The notes under the pieces are model-generated. The model saw nothing but the letters and a program-made list of their open reading frames with translations, did no database searches and had not been told where the DNA came from. From an uncultured Paracoccaceae bacterium (lineage in GTDB: Bacteria > Pseudomonadota > Alphaproteobacteria > Rhodobacterales > Rhodobacteraceae), in assembly GCA_947488175.1 (NCBI GenBank), contig CANKYO010000012.1:1-64000 (forward strand): a stretch of DNA of 64,000 nt. Reading direction: 5' to 3'. Both the position numbers and the translations under genes were made by a program. Below, piece by piece: positions 26,622 through 35,577 of the stretch (position 1 is the first letter of the stretch; every line of letters starts with the position of its first letter).

Positions 26622-27929
26622 ATGGCCGATCTGTTCGACAGCGCACCCGTGCCGGACAACGCACCACGCCCGTTGGCGGACCGGTTGCGGCCTGCGCGGC
26701 TGGCGGAGGTGATCGGGCAGGATCAGGTGCTGGGGCCTGATGCGCCGCTTGGCACCATGCTGGCCTCCGGGTCGCTGTCGTCGCTGATTTTCTGGGGGCC
26801 GCCGGGTGTGGGCAAAACCACGATTGCCCGGTTGCTGGCGGATGAAACCGATCTGCATTTCGTCCAGATCAGCGCGATTTTTACGGGTGTCCCGGAACTG
26901 CGCAAAGTGTTCGAAGCCGCAAAGATGCGCCGCCAGAACGGCAAAGGGACGCTGTTGTTCGTCGATGAAATCCACCGCTTCAACAAGGCGCAGCAGGATG
27001 GGTTCCTACCACATATGGAGGATGGCACGATCCTGCTGGTGGGCGCGACCACCGAGAACCCGAGCTTTGAGTTGAATGCGGCTGTCCTCAGCCGGGCGCA
27101 GGTTTTTATCCTCAAGCGGCTGGATTTGAAGGACCTCGAACTGCTCGCACAGCGGGCCGAGAAGGAGTTGGGCAAGCCCTTACCCTTGGATGGCCCGGCG
27201 CGCGAGGCGCTGTTGGAAATGGCCGACGGGGATGGGCGCGCCTTGCTCAATCTGATTGAGCAGGTTGCGGCTTGGAAGACCGATGCCAAGCTGACAGTCG
27301 ATGATCTGACTAAGCGGCTGATGAAGCGCGCGGCGAAATACGACAAATCGGGTGATGAGCATTACAATCTGATCAGCGCATTGCATAAGTCGGTGCGCGG
27401 GTCAGACCCGGATGCGGCGCTTTACTGGTTTGCCCGGATGTTGGCCGGGGGGGAGGATCCAAGGTTTCTGGCCCGACGCATCACACGCATGGCGGTTGAG
27501 GATATCGGGCTGGCCGATCCGCAGGCGCAGGCGGTTTGCCTGCAATCGTGGGAGACGTATGAACGGCTGGGGTCGCCGGAGGGGGAACTCGCCTTGGCAC
27601 AGGCACTGGTTTACCTGGCACTTGCCCCGAAATCGAACGCGACTTATGTGGCGTATAAGGGGGCAGTGAAGGCGGCCAAACAGACCGGGTCAGAGCCGCC
27701 ACCGGCCCATATCCTCAATGCCCCTACCAGCCTGATGAAAGAACAGGGGTTTGGCGCCGGCTATGCCTATGATCATGATGCAGAGGATGGGTTTTCCGGG
27801 CAGAACTATTTTCCGGAAGGCATGAAGCGCGGCGTTTATTATACGCCGGTTGACCGGGGCTTTGAGCGCGAGTTGAAAAAGCGCGTTGATTACTTTGCGG
27901 GCCTGCGTGCCAAGCGCGGCAAGAATTGA
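26622..27929 (+). CDS. rarA: Replication-associated recombination protein A
   Basis: RarA/MgsA is an AAA+ ATPase related to clamp-loader subunits that acts at stalled forks. It is 435 aa, with N-terminal PLADRLRPARLAEVIGQDQVLG, Walker A GPPGVGKTT, Walker B LLFVDEIHRFNKAQQD, sensor-1 GATTENPSFELNAAVLSRAQVF and the C-terminal MGS domain (YFPEGMKRGVYYTP). It is co-directional with crcB 31 bases downstream and probably heads the run rarA-crcB-rluC-HAD-ATP12. Confidence 0.96.
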   Translation: MADLFDSAPVPDNAPRPLADRLRPARLAEVIGQDQVLGPDAPLGTMLASGSLSSLIFWGPPGVGKTTIARLLADETDLHFVQISAIFTGVPELRKVFEAAKMRRQNGKGTLLFVDEIHRFNKAQQDGFLPHMEDGTILLVGATTENPSFELNAAVLSRAQVFILKRLDLKDLELLAQRAEKELGKPLPLDGPAREALLEMADGDGRALLNLIEQVAAWKTDAKLTVDDLTKRLMKRAAKYDKSGDEHYNLISALHKSVRGSDPDAALYWFARMLAGGEDPRFLARRITRMAVEDIGLADPQAQAVCLQSWETYERLGSPEGELALAQALVYLALAPKSNATYVAYKGAVKAAKQTGSEPPPAHILNAPTSLMKEQGFGAGYAYDHDAEDGFSGQNYFPEGMKRGVYYTPVDRGFERELKKRVDYFAGLRAKRGKN

Positions 27930-27960
27930 CATTCGGCCCCGAACCGGCGAAGGCACCCGC

Positions 27961-28320
27961 ATGATGGCTCCTGTAATCTCTGTCGCCCTTGGCGGTGCAA
28001 TTGGATCGGTTCTGCGATATCTCGTGGGGCTGGTTGTGGCGTTTCCATTGGGCACGCTGGCGGTCAATGTGATCGGGTCATTTGCGATTGGTTTGATCTG
28101 GGTGCATCTGGCGGACCGGGGGTTGCAGCACTGGTTGCCGTTTCTGATGACCGGTGTTCTTGGCGGGTTCACGACCTTTTCGGCCTTCACATTGGATGCG
28201 CTGCGTCTGGTTGAGGAAGGCCGGGTGACGGCGGCGGGTGGTTATGTGCTGGCATCGGTGGTTGCGTCGATCCTGGCCTGTGGTCTGGGTTTGTGGATCG
28301 CGCGGGGGATGGCGGCATGA
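27961..28320 (+). CDS. crcB: CrcB/Fluc fluoride channel
   Basis: A four-helix membrane protein that exports fluoride as a dual-topology dimer. The 119-aa product shows four hydrophobic stretches, GGAIGSVLRYLVG at the start, the NVIGSFAIG motif with the conserved Asn, and the GGFTTFSAFTLD signature. The start at 27961 follows GAAGG; an adjacent ATG at 27964 is equally possible. It overlaps the next gene by 4 bases. I see no fluoride riboswitch upstream. Confidence 0.92.
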   Translation: MMAPVISVALGGAIGSVLRYLVGLVVAFPLGTLAVNVIGSFAIGLIWVHLADRGLQHWLPFLMTGVLGGFTTFSAFTLDALRLVEEGRVTAAGGYVLASVVASILACGLGLWIARGMAA

Positions 28321-29372
28321 GTGGCGTGCAAACTCGTGTGATTGGCGCTGATGATGGCGATCAGCGGGTTGATCGGTATCTGCGTCGGCTGTTTCCGCAT
28401 CTGACACAAGGCCGCATTGAAAAGATGTGCCGCAAGGGCGAATTGCGTGTCGATGGTGGCCGGGTCAAGACGAATACGCGGCTTGAGGTCGGGCAGACCG
28501 TGCGTATTCCGCCCCTGCCAACGGAGGCCGAGGCAGATGCCGCCCGCGCGCTGGCCAAGCAGGGTGTGACCAAGGCGGATGCCAAGCTCATCCAGTCCTG
28601 CGTGATCTACCGCGATGACCATATTATCGCGATCAACAAACCTGCCGGGTTGGCTACGCAGGGTGGTTCCAAGACGACGCGCCATGTGGATGGCATGGCC
28701 GAGGCGCTGACCTTTGGTTACGACGAAAAGCCACGTCTCGTGCATCGGTTGGACAAGGATACATCCGGTGTTTTGCTGCTGGCGCGGACGCGGACCATGG
28801 CAAAGCAATTGACCGAGAACCTGAAGCATCGCGAGACGCGCAAGATTTACTGGGCAGCGATTGCCGGTGTGCCGCATCCGCGGGCAGGGACAATAAAATA
28901 TGGGTTGGTCAAGGCACCCGGGCATGGCCGTGGGGGCGAGAATGAAAAGATGCGCTGCGTGCATCCCCGTGATGTGGACAGCACGGAAGGCGCCAAGCGG
29001 GCGACGACGGACTATGCGGTGATGGATACGCTGGCCAGCCGCGCGTCGTGGTGTGCACTGGTGCCGATTACGGGTCGGACCCATCAGCTGCGCGCGCACA
29101 TGGCCGAGATTGGCCATCCGATCATTGGTGACGGCAAATATGGCGGGTCTGGCCAGGAAAACCTTGGCGATGGCTGGGGCGCCGGCATGGGGTCAGAGAT
29201 TGGGCGCAAGATGCATCTGCATGCGCGCAGCCTGACGATCGAGCATCCTGCGACGGGGGCGACCCTGCATCTGACCGCCCCGCTGCCAGACCATATGCAG
29301 AAAACATGGGATTTCGTGGGTTGGGTCGTGGGCCACGCCCCGGTCGATCCGTTCAATATGCCTGATGAGTGA
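28317..29372 (+). CDS. rluC: RluC/RluD-family 23S rRNA pseudouridine synthase
   Basis: Converts uridines of 23S rRNA to pseudouridine. The 351-aa product has an N-terminal S4 domain (RVDRYLRRLFPHLTQGRIEKM, pieces) and the catalytic motif RLVHRLDKDTSGVLLLARTR, whose Asp is the nucleophile. It also has the TGRTHQLRAHMAEIGHPIIGD motif. The start is taken where the ATG overlaps the crcB stop. The C-terminal 8 bases overlap the HAD gene. Assignment to RluC rather than RluD rests on overall resemblance only. Confidence 0.9.
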   Translation: MSGVQTRVIGADDGDQRVDRYLRRLFPHLTQGRIEKMCRKGELRVDGGRVKTNTRLEVGQTVRIPPLPTEAEADAARALAKQGVTKADAKLIQSCVIYRDDHIIAINKPAGLATQGGSKTTRHVDGMAEALTFGYDEKPRLVHRLDKDTSGVLLLARTRTMAKQLTENLKHRETRKIYWAAIAGVPHPRAGTIKYGLVKAPGHGRGGENEKMRCVHPRDVDSTEGAKRATTDYAVMDTLASRASWCALVPITGRTHQLRAHMAEIGHPIIGDGKYGGSGQENLGDGWGAGMGSEIGRKMHLHARSLTIEHPATGATLHLTAPLPDHMQKTWDFVGWVVGHAPVDPFNMPDE

Positions 29373-30036
29373 TTTGCGGCTGGTGATTTTCGATGTCGAC
29401 GGCACGCTGATCGACAGTCAGGCTGAGATTTTGGCCGCGATGACCCTTGCCTTCGCGGGCGAGGGGATCGCGATGCCGGACAGGAACGCCGTACTCTCCA
29501 TCGTGGGCTTGTCACTGGATGAGGCATTCATGCGCCTTTGCCCTGATGCGGATGCAGCGGGCCGAGGCAGGCTGGTGGCGGGGTATAAGGATGCCTTTGC
29601 CGGGTTGCGGACGCAGGAAAAGGAGCTTGGTCCGCTTTTCCCCGGTGCCCGCGCGGCGTTGGAGGTGTTGCAGGCGCAGGATCATACGCTTTTGGCGGTT
29701 GCGACGGGCAAATCGCGGCGGGGTCTGGATAAGGTGCTGGAGCGCCACGGGCTGACGGGCGTGTTTCACAGCGAACAGGTGTCCGATCATCATCCGTCCA
29801 AGCCGAACCCGTCGATGATTCTGACGGCGTTGAATGAGACCGGTGTATCGCCGCAAGCGACTGTCATGCTGGGCGACACGACATTTGACATGGATATGGG
29901 TCGGGCCGCAGGCGTGCGCACGATTGGCGCCAGCTGGGGATATCATCCTGCGGATGACCTGCGCCCCGATATCCTGATCCACGATTTTGCAGCGTTGCCG
30001 GATGCGGTTGATCAACTGACGGGGTCATCATCATGA
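29365..30036 (+). CDS. HAD-IA phosphatase, phosphoglycolate phosphatase-like
   Basis: A cytoplasmic HAD hydrolase of 223 aa with motif I FDVDGTLIDS (residues 9-18, nucleophile Asp), motif II region LLAVATGKS, and motif IV GDTTFDMDMGRAAGV, with a C1-type helical cap between I and II. The substrate cannot be fixed. The gene overlaps rluC by 8 bases and the ATP12 gene by 4. Confidence 0.9.
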   Translation: MSDLRLVIFDVDGTLIDSQAEILAAMTLAFAGEGIAMPDRNAVLSIVGLSLDEAFMRLCPDADAAGRGRLVAGYKDAFAGLRTQEKELGPLFPGARAALEVLQAQDHTLLAVATGKSRRGLDKVLERHGLTGVFHSEQVSDHHPSKPNPSMILTALNETGVSPQATVMLGDTTFDMDMGRAAGVRTIGASWGYHPADDLRPDILIHDFAALPDAVDQLTGSSS

Positions 30037-30761
30037 GTGACTGGAAGGCCAAGCGTTTCTGGAAAGAGGCCACAACCGCCCCTGTCGCAGGCGGATTTGC
30101 GGTGCATTTGGACAACCGCGTGGTCAAGACCCCGGCCAAGGCTGACTTGGTGCTTCCTACGCTGGCCATGGCCGAGGCTGTCGCCACCGAATGGGACGCA
30201 CAGCAAGGTCAGATTGATCCGCGCACCATGCCAGTGACGCGCGGGGCCAATGCAGCCATCGACAAGGTGCGCCCCCAGCGCAATGAAGTGATCGCCATGC
30301 TGGCAGAGTATGGTGACAGTGATCTGCTATGTTATCGCGCCGCAGGACCTGCGCGGCTGATCGCGTTACAATCGGAAAGCTGGGACCCGTTGCTGGATTG
30401 GGCGGCAGAGACATTGAATGCCCGGCTTTGGGTCGGCGAAGGGGTCATGCATGTGGCACAGGATTCCGATGTGCTGCAGCGATTGACCGATGAAGTGGCC
30501 GCGTTTGACAATTTCGCGCTCGCCGCGGCGCATGATCTGATCAGCCTTTCGGGATCCCTGATTCTGGCGCTTGCCGTCACGCGTGACCGGTTGACACCGC
30601 TGGAGGCCTGGACGCTGTCGCGTGTTGACGAAGACTGGCAGATCACCCAATGGGGCGAGGATGAAGAGGCCACAGCGCATGCGCTGATCAAGCAAAAGGC
30701 GTTTTCTGACGCGGCCAGATTTTACCGGCTTTCGCTTGACTCATCCAAAACGGGTGCGTGA
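30033..30761 (+). CDS. ATP12-family F1-ATPase assembly chaperone
   Basis: Related to mitochondrial Atp12p, which chaperones the F1 alpha subunit. It is widespread in alphaproteobacteria. The 242-aa product has KRFWKEATTAPVAGGFAVHLDNRVVKTPAK at the start, in pieces, then AEWDAQ-type (ATEWDAQQGQIDP) and MPVTRGANAAIDKV motifs. It is the end of the rarA-crcB-rluC-HAD-ATP12 run. About 200 bases without a gene separate it from aapJ. Confidence 0.92.
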   Translation: MSDWKAKRFWKEATTAPVAGGFAVHLDNRVVKTPAKADLVLPTLAMAEAVATEWDAQQGQIDPRTMPVTRGANAAIDKVRPQRNEVIAMLAEYGDSDLLCYRAAGPARLIALQSESWDPLLDWAAETLNARLWVGEGVMHVAQDSDVLQRLTDEVAAFDNFALAAAHDLISLSGSLILALAVTRDRLTPLEAWTLSRVDEDWQITQWGEDEEATAHALIKQKAFSDAARFYRLSLDSSKTGA

Positions 30762-30964
30762 TTGCGCGCCACCCGAATTCTCGCCGAATTATTAGGCGTT
30801 TTGTCCCGGATTCCCGTTGCTCACCCTTGACCTCATCAGCAGTTTCCGCACACTCTACGGACGCTGAGACGGGTGACCGTTCTCATTCATCATGACTGTC
30901 TAAATGGGACGGGACAAAAATTGGCTGCCTCCGCATGGGGGCAGAAACTCAGGAAGAGGTAAAA

Positions 30965-31984
30965 ATGAAAAGAACCGTATTTTTCGGCGCGCTGACTGTT
31001 GCTGGTCTGGCTGCCAGCATGGCTTCGGCGGCAACGCTTGATGATGTCAAGGCCCGCGGCTCGCTGAACTGCGGCGTCACAACTGGTCTGGTTGGCTTTG
31101 CCGCCCCCGACGCGAACGGCGTCTGGACTGGTTTCGACGTGGGTATGTGCCGTGCCGTTGCTGCTGCGATCTTTGGTGATCCAAGCGCGGTTGAGTTTGT
31201 GCCGACCACAGGTCAGACACGTTTCACAGCGCTTGCGTCTGGTGAAATTGATATGCTGGCGCGTAACACAACATGGACCTTCAGCCGTGACGTTGACCTG
31301 AAGTTCGAATTCAATGGCGTGAACTACTATGACGGTCAGGGCTTCATGGTTCCCAAGGAACTGGGCGTGAATTCTGCCAAGGATCTGGATGGCGCGACTG
31401 TCTGCATCCAGACCGGCACCACGACCGAGCTGAACCTGGCGGATTTCTTCCGCACCAACAACATCAGCTACGAGCCTGTGCCGATTGAAACCAACGCAGA
31501 AGCACAGCAGCAGTATCTGGCTGGCGCTTGCGACGTCTATACCACTGACGCATCCGGTCTGGCTGCCACACGTGCCACATTCGAAAACCCTGCAGATCAC
31601 GTGCTTCTGCCGGAAATCATTTCCAAAGAGCCACTTGGCCCGCTTGTCCGCCACGGCGACAGCGAATGGGGCGATGTGGTCCGCTGGACGCTGAACGCGC
31701 TGATCACAGCCGAAGAACTGGGCGTGACATCGACCAATGTCAACGATCTGGCCGCTGCACCCACCGACAACCCCGAAGTGAACCGTCTGCTGGGCACCGA
31801 AGGTGAGCTGGGCGCGATGCTGGGTCTGGACGCCAACTGGGCACAGAACGCCATCGCTGCTGGTGGCAACTATGGTGAGCTGTTCGAAAAGAACATCGGT
31901 GAGAACACACCAATCGGTCTGGCGCGTGGTCTGAACGCACAGTGGACCGAAGGTGGTCTGATCTATTCGCCACCTTTCCGCTAA
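30965..31984 (+). CDS. aapJ: General L-amino acid ABC transporter, periplasmic binding protein
   Basis: Binds L-amino acids in the periplasm for the AapQMP importer. The 339-aa product has a Sec signal peptide (MKRTVFFGALTVAGLAASMASA) and the family body LDDVKARGSLNCGVTTGLVGF and WTGFDVGMCRAVAAAIFGD. The ligand-lobe segment with Cys147 and Cys189 (VCIQTGTTTELNL to LAGACDVYTTDAS) is present. The start at 30965 has GAAGAGG upstream. A terminator after the gene allows more binding protein than permease to be made. The 203-base upstream gap holds a TTGACC at 30827 but no well-spaced -10. Confidence 0.96.
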   Translation: MKRTVFFGALTVAGLAASMASAATLDDVKARGSLNCGVTTGLVGFAAPDANGVWTGFDVGMCRAVAAAIFGDPSAVEFVPTTGQTRFTALASGEIDMLARNTTWTFSRDVDLKFEFNGVNYYDGQGFMVPKELGVNSAKDLDGATVCIQTGTTTELNLADFFRTNNISYEPVPIETNAEAQQQYLAGACDVYTTDASGLAATRATFENPADHVLLPEIISKEPLGPLVRHGDSEWGDVVRWTLNALITAEELGVTSTNVNDLAAAPTDNPEVNRLLGTEGELGAMLGLDANWAQNAIAAGGNYGELFEKNIGENTPIGLARGLNAQWTEGGLIYSPPFR

Positions 31985-31999
31985 GTTCTGATAATGGTG

Positions 32000-32026
32000 A
32001 AGGGCCCGGCAATGCCGGGCCCTTTT
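32000..32026 (+). terminator. Intra-operon terminator after aapJ
   Basis: Stem GGGCCCGGC / GCCGGGCCC with an AAT loop and TTTT. The short T-run suggests partial read-through into aapQ. Confidence 0.8.
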
Positions 32027-32126
32027 CCCAATAGCTAGTGTGCTGATAAAAGCGCATCCCGCGTGCAGTGACATTCGGATCAACTGAAGCCTGCACGACA
32101 ATATCGGGAGCCACCGGGAGATATAT

Positions 32127-33698
32127 ATGTCGACGTTGACCGACCCGCCGAAAGCTGCCTTTCGGCCAAGCCAACTCATCTATGATACACGCTATCGTTC
32201 GATCACCATTCAGGTGGTTGCCCTGATCCTGCTGTGCATCGCGTTCTATTGGCTGATCAACAACACTGTTCAGAACCTCGCCAATCTTGGCAAGGAGTTC
32301 AATTTCAGCTTTCTGGGGTCGCGGGCCGGCTACGATATCAATCAACGGCCGATCGCCTACGACAACTCCATGACACATGCCCGTGCCGCGCTAGTCGGCA
32401 TGACCAACACCATATTGGTGTCGGCGCTGGGCTGCATTATGGCGACAATCATTGGCGTGATCATCGGCGTTCTGCGGTTGTCCAATAACTGGGTCGTGTC
32501 GCGCCTGGCGGCTGTTTATGTCGAAGGCTTCCGGAATGTCCCGCTTTTGCTGTGGATTATCGCCATTTTCGCCTTGTTCACGGAAGGGATGGACCCCCCA
32601 AATACGTTCCGCCCCAACGCGGATGGCATCGCCCAGAATGAGATGTTTCTGGGTTCAGTCGCTGTCACAAATCAAGGGACGTTCATGCCGGGCCTCGCCT
32701 GGTCAAGCCTGGCATGGATCCTGTCACTGGTCCTGATTGCCTGCATTGCCGGTATCGTGTTCCTGCGCCGCCGCGCCCGGGCCATTCAGGCCGAAACGGG
32801 ACGTATCGTGCCAGTGTTCCTGCCCGCGCTGGGCGTGCTGATCGTGCCGATGGTGCTGGGCTATTTCGCGCTGAGCGCTGTGTCGCAGCGCAATGATCAG
32901 GTCTTTGTGGCCTTGGGTGCACAAAGCGGTATGGACTTGGCCAGCTATGCCGAAGCAAGTGGCCGGATCAATTTCTGCAGCATCCCGAGCGAGGCTTCAA
33001 CGATCAACGCCGAACGCTATATGCAAAGCACCGAAGTGAACTTTCGCCGCGGTGACTTTTTCGGCGACGATGACGCCCGCAAGGCGCTGGCTGCGGGCAA
33101 TTGCAGCTTGATCATCGTCGATGCATCCGAAGCGGATGCCCTGATCGCCGAGATTGAAGCGACACCACTGTTCAATGAACCCATCGCCGTGCTGAGTGAC
33201 CAACTGGTCGAAGGCCGCGTGGTCGAGGTGCATTACCCGGTTATGACGGAACGCGGCATCCCGCGTTTCGAGGGCGGTTTTCAGGTCCGTAATCCGCTGA
33301 TTGCCCTATGGCTTGCGCTGTCACTCTATACCGGCGCCTTCATTGCAGAGATTGTACGCGCCGGTATTCTGGCCGTCAGCCGGGGACAGTCCGAAGCTGC
33401 CTTTGCCCTGGGCCTGCGCCCGAACCGGACGATGCGGCTGGTGATCCTGCCGCAGGCGCTTAGGGTGATTGTGCCGCCGCTGATTTCGCAATTCCTGAAC
33501 CTGACGAAGAACTCATCGCTTGCCATTGCGGTCGGCTATATGGATGTGCGCGCCACGCTGGGGGGCATCACCATCAACCAGACCGGGCGAGAACTGGAAG
33601 GTATCTTGCTGATGGGGATGTTCTATCTCGCCCTCAGTATCGCGATTTCGGCCGTGATGAACTTCTACAACAACCGCAACACTCTGAAGGAGCGCTAG
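32127..33698 (+). CDS. aapQ: Amino acid ABC transporter permease AapQ with an inserted AapJ-like segment
   Basis: Inner-membrane permease of the Aap system. It is 523 aa, well above the roughly 400 of rhizobial AapQ. Conserved parts are the N-terminal transmembrane helix (about 28-45), the binding-protein-dependent transport domain starting at TNTILVSALG, and the EAA loop EIVRAGILAVSRGQSEAAFALGL near residue 415, in pieces. Residues about 255-370 are extra and lie between membrane segments. Cys284 and Cys326 in the insert are 42 residues apart, exactly as Cys147 and Cys189 in AapJ. The segment aligns with AapJ without gaps through GNCSLIIVDAS versus GACDVYTTDAS. It is followed by aapM after one base. 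Confidence 0.92.
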   Translation: MSTLTDPPKAAFRPSQLIYDTRYRSITIQVVALILLCIAFYWLINNTVQNLANLGKEFNFSFLGSRAGYDINQRPIAYDNSMTHARAALVGMTNTILVSALGCIMATIIGVIIGVLRLSNNWVVSRLAAVYVEGFRNVPLLLWIIAIFALFTEGMDPPNTFRPNADGIAQNEMFLGSVAVTNQGTFMPGLAWSSLAWILSLVLIACIAGIVFLRRRARAIQAETGRIVPVFLPALGVLIVPMVLGYFALSAVSQRNDQVFVALGAQSGMDLASYAEASGRINFCSIPSEASTINAERYMQSTEVNFRRGDFFGDDDARKALAAGNCSLIIVDASEADALIAEIEATPLFNEPIAVLSDQLVEGRVVEVHYPVMTERGIPRFEGGFQVRNPLIALWLALSLYTGAFIAEIVRAGILAVSRGQSEAAFALGLRPNRTMRLVILPQALRVIVPPLISQFLNLTKNSSLAIAVGYMDVRATLGGITINQTGRELEGILLMGMFYLALSIAISAVMNFYNNRNTLKER

Positions 33699-33699
33699 G

Positions 33700-35565
33700 A
33701 TGTCTGATACACACGCACAATCCAGCACCTTTGTTCGCACACAGATGTTGTCGGAAGCTGAACCGCCGCTTCGCGAAAAGGGTGCGGTGAAATGGTTGCG
33801 GGAAAACCTGTTTTCAAGCTGGTTGAACGCTATCCTGACCATTCTTTCGCTGTTGATCGTCTACTGGGCCTTGTCGGGGTTGATCCCGTGGCTGGCCAAT
33901 AGCGTCTGGACAGCAGGGTCCTTGACTGAATGCCGGCAGGTGCTGTCGGTTGATGGTTTGGGGAGCCATGACGGGGCATGTTTTGCGGTGATCACTGACC
34001 GCTGGGTGCAGCTGATCTTTGGCTTCTATCCATCTGATCTGTACTGGCGTCCGGTGCTGGCCTTTGCTCTGTTCTTCGTGGCACTTGCACCGGTCCTGTT
34101 TTCGGCACAATTGCCGAGACAGATGATGTGGTTCTCGCTCGTCTATCCGTTTCTGGCTGTCTGGCTGATCTGGGGTGGCTCGATCTGGAGCCCATTGCTG
34201 GTCCTGTTGGGCTTTGTTGTGGGGTACCTGGCGCTGCGCGAATTGTCGAAGATTGGCGGTGCGATTGTCGGGGTTATCAGTGCAATTGTGGTGGCGGTCA
34301 TATGGTGGGGCCTGATTACCCCATGGGCGACCAATACGCTGCACCGCGTCGTCGGCGAAGCACGGATCGAAAGCGAAACCGCCGCACTGAGTGCGATGGT
34401 CGATGAAATGACCCCCCGTCTTGAAGCGCTTGAGGCGGAGCGCGATGGGCTGATTGCGCGCGTCAACGAGGAAGTGGCGACAAAGGATGCCTTGCTGGAA
34501 GAGGCATTGTCGCAGCGCTTGAACAACCCCGGAACACCGGCGTTTGAGACAGCGCGCAGTGCATTGCTCGCCCAGATGGATGTTTTGATGGCAGCGCGCC
34601 GCGAGGCATCCGAACTGGCGGTAGAAACCTTCTTGCTGGATGAGGATCTGTCGGAGGCGCGCGGCCTGCTGACCAGAACCCGGCTGTTGGAAGCCCAGAA
34701 CGCGCAGTTGCCTGGACTGACCGAAAAGGCAGCCGAGTTGCGTGCCAACCTGCCGGATGCGGTGGCCAACCTGCTGTCGCTTGACGGCGCGGGTGACGCA
34801 ACCCCAGAGGAGCGTCAGGCGCTGGAAGAGACACTGGCGGCAGAGGAACAGGCTGCCACCCTGCGGGATGCGCTTGAAAGCACCTATGCCACGCTTGGCC
34901 GTGTCGGGCTTGAACCGGTGCAAAGCCGCGAAATCGGTGGCTTTACGCTGGGGATGATCATTGGTGTGTCCGGTATCGTGCTGTCGCTGCCGCTGGGCAT
35001 TCTGTTGGCGTTGGGTCGCCAGTCGCCGTTGCTGATCATCAACAAGTCCAGTGTCGCCTTTATCGAGGTGATCCGCGGTGTTCCGTTGATCGTCTGGCTG
35101 ATCACGGCATCACTGCTGCTGAACTACTTTCTGCCGCCCGGGACAAATTTCGACCTGATGCTGCGCGTGATCATCATGGTGACCCTGTTTTCGGCGGCCT
35201 ATATTGCCGAGGTGATCCGGGGCGGTCTGGCCGCACTGCCAAAGGGCCAGTACGAAGGTGCAGACAGTCTGGGGCTTGATTACTGGCAATCGATGCGGCT
35301 GATCATCCTGCCGCAGGCCTTGAAAATCTCGATCCCTGGGATCGTCAATACCTTCATCGGTCTGTTCAAGGACACGGTTCTGGTGGTGTTTATCGGCCTG
35401 CTGGACCCAATTGGCCTGACCAATGCGATCCGTGCCTCGACCGACTGGAACGGCATCTATTGGGAGCTGTTCATCTTCATCGGTCTGCTGTTCTTTATCT
35501 TCTGCTACAGCATGGGCCGCTATTCACTTTACCTGGAGAAGAAACTCCAGCGTGAAAACCGCTAA
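33700..35565 (+). CDS. aapM: Amino acid ABC transporter permease AapM with long helical insertion
   Basis: Second permease of the Aap importer. It is 621 aa against about 385-435 in described homologues. An N-terminal set of membrane helices (about 43-65, 118-135, 147-205) is followed by residues about 217-410, which are rich in Glu, Ala, Leu and Arg in heptad-like order and should form coiled coils, probably outside the membrane. The conserved transport domain resumes at GGFTLGMIIGVSGIVLSLPLG, with the EAA loop EVIRGGLAALPKGQYEGADSLGL near residue 510. aapP begins 12 bases downstream. The insertion is in frame and the gene looks intact. Confidence 0.92.
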   Translation: MSDTHAQSSTFVRTQMLSEAEPPLREKGAVKWLRENLFSSWLNAILTILSLLIVYWALSGLIPWLANSVWTAGSLTECRQVLSVDGLGSHDGACFAVITDRWVQLIFGFYPSDLYWRPVLAFALFFVALAPVLFSAQLPRQMMWFSLVYPFLAVWLIWGGSIWSPLLVLLGFVVGYLALRELSKIGGAIVGVISAIVVAVIWWGLITPWATNTLHRVVGEARIESETAALSAMVDEMTPRLEALEAERDGLIARVNEEVATKDALLEEALSQRLNNPGTPAFETARSALLAQMDVLMAARREASELAVETFLLDEDLSEARGLLTRTRLLEAQNAQLPGLTEKAAELRANLPDAVANLLSLDGAGDATPEERQALEETLAAEEQAATLRDALESTYATLGRVGLEPVQSREIGGFTLGMIIGVSGIVLSLPLGILLALGRQSPLLIINKSSVAFIEVIRGVPLIVWLITASLLLNYFLPPGTNFDLMLRVIIMVTLFSAAYIAEVIRGGLAALPKGQYEGADSLGLDYWQSMRLIILPQALKISIPGIVNTFIGLFKDTVLVVFIGLLDPIGLTNAIRASTDWNGIYWELFIFIGLLFFIFCYSMGRYSLYLEKKLQRENR

Positions 35566-35577
35566 GGAGACCTGACA

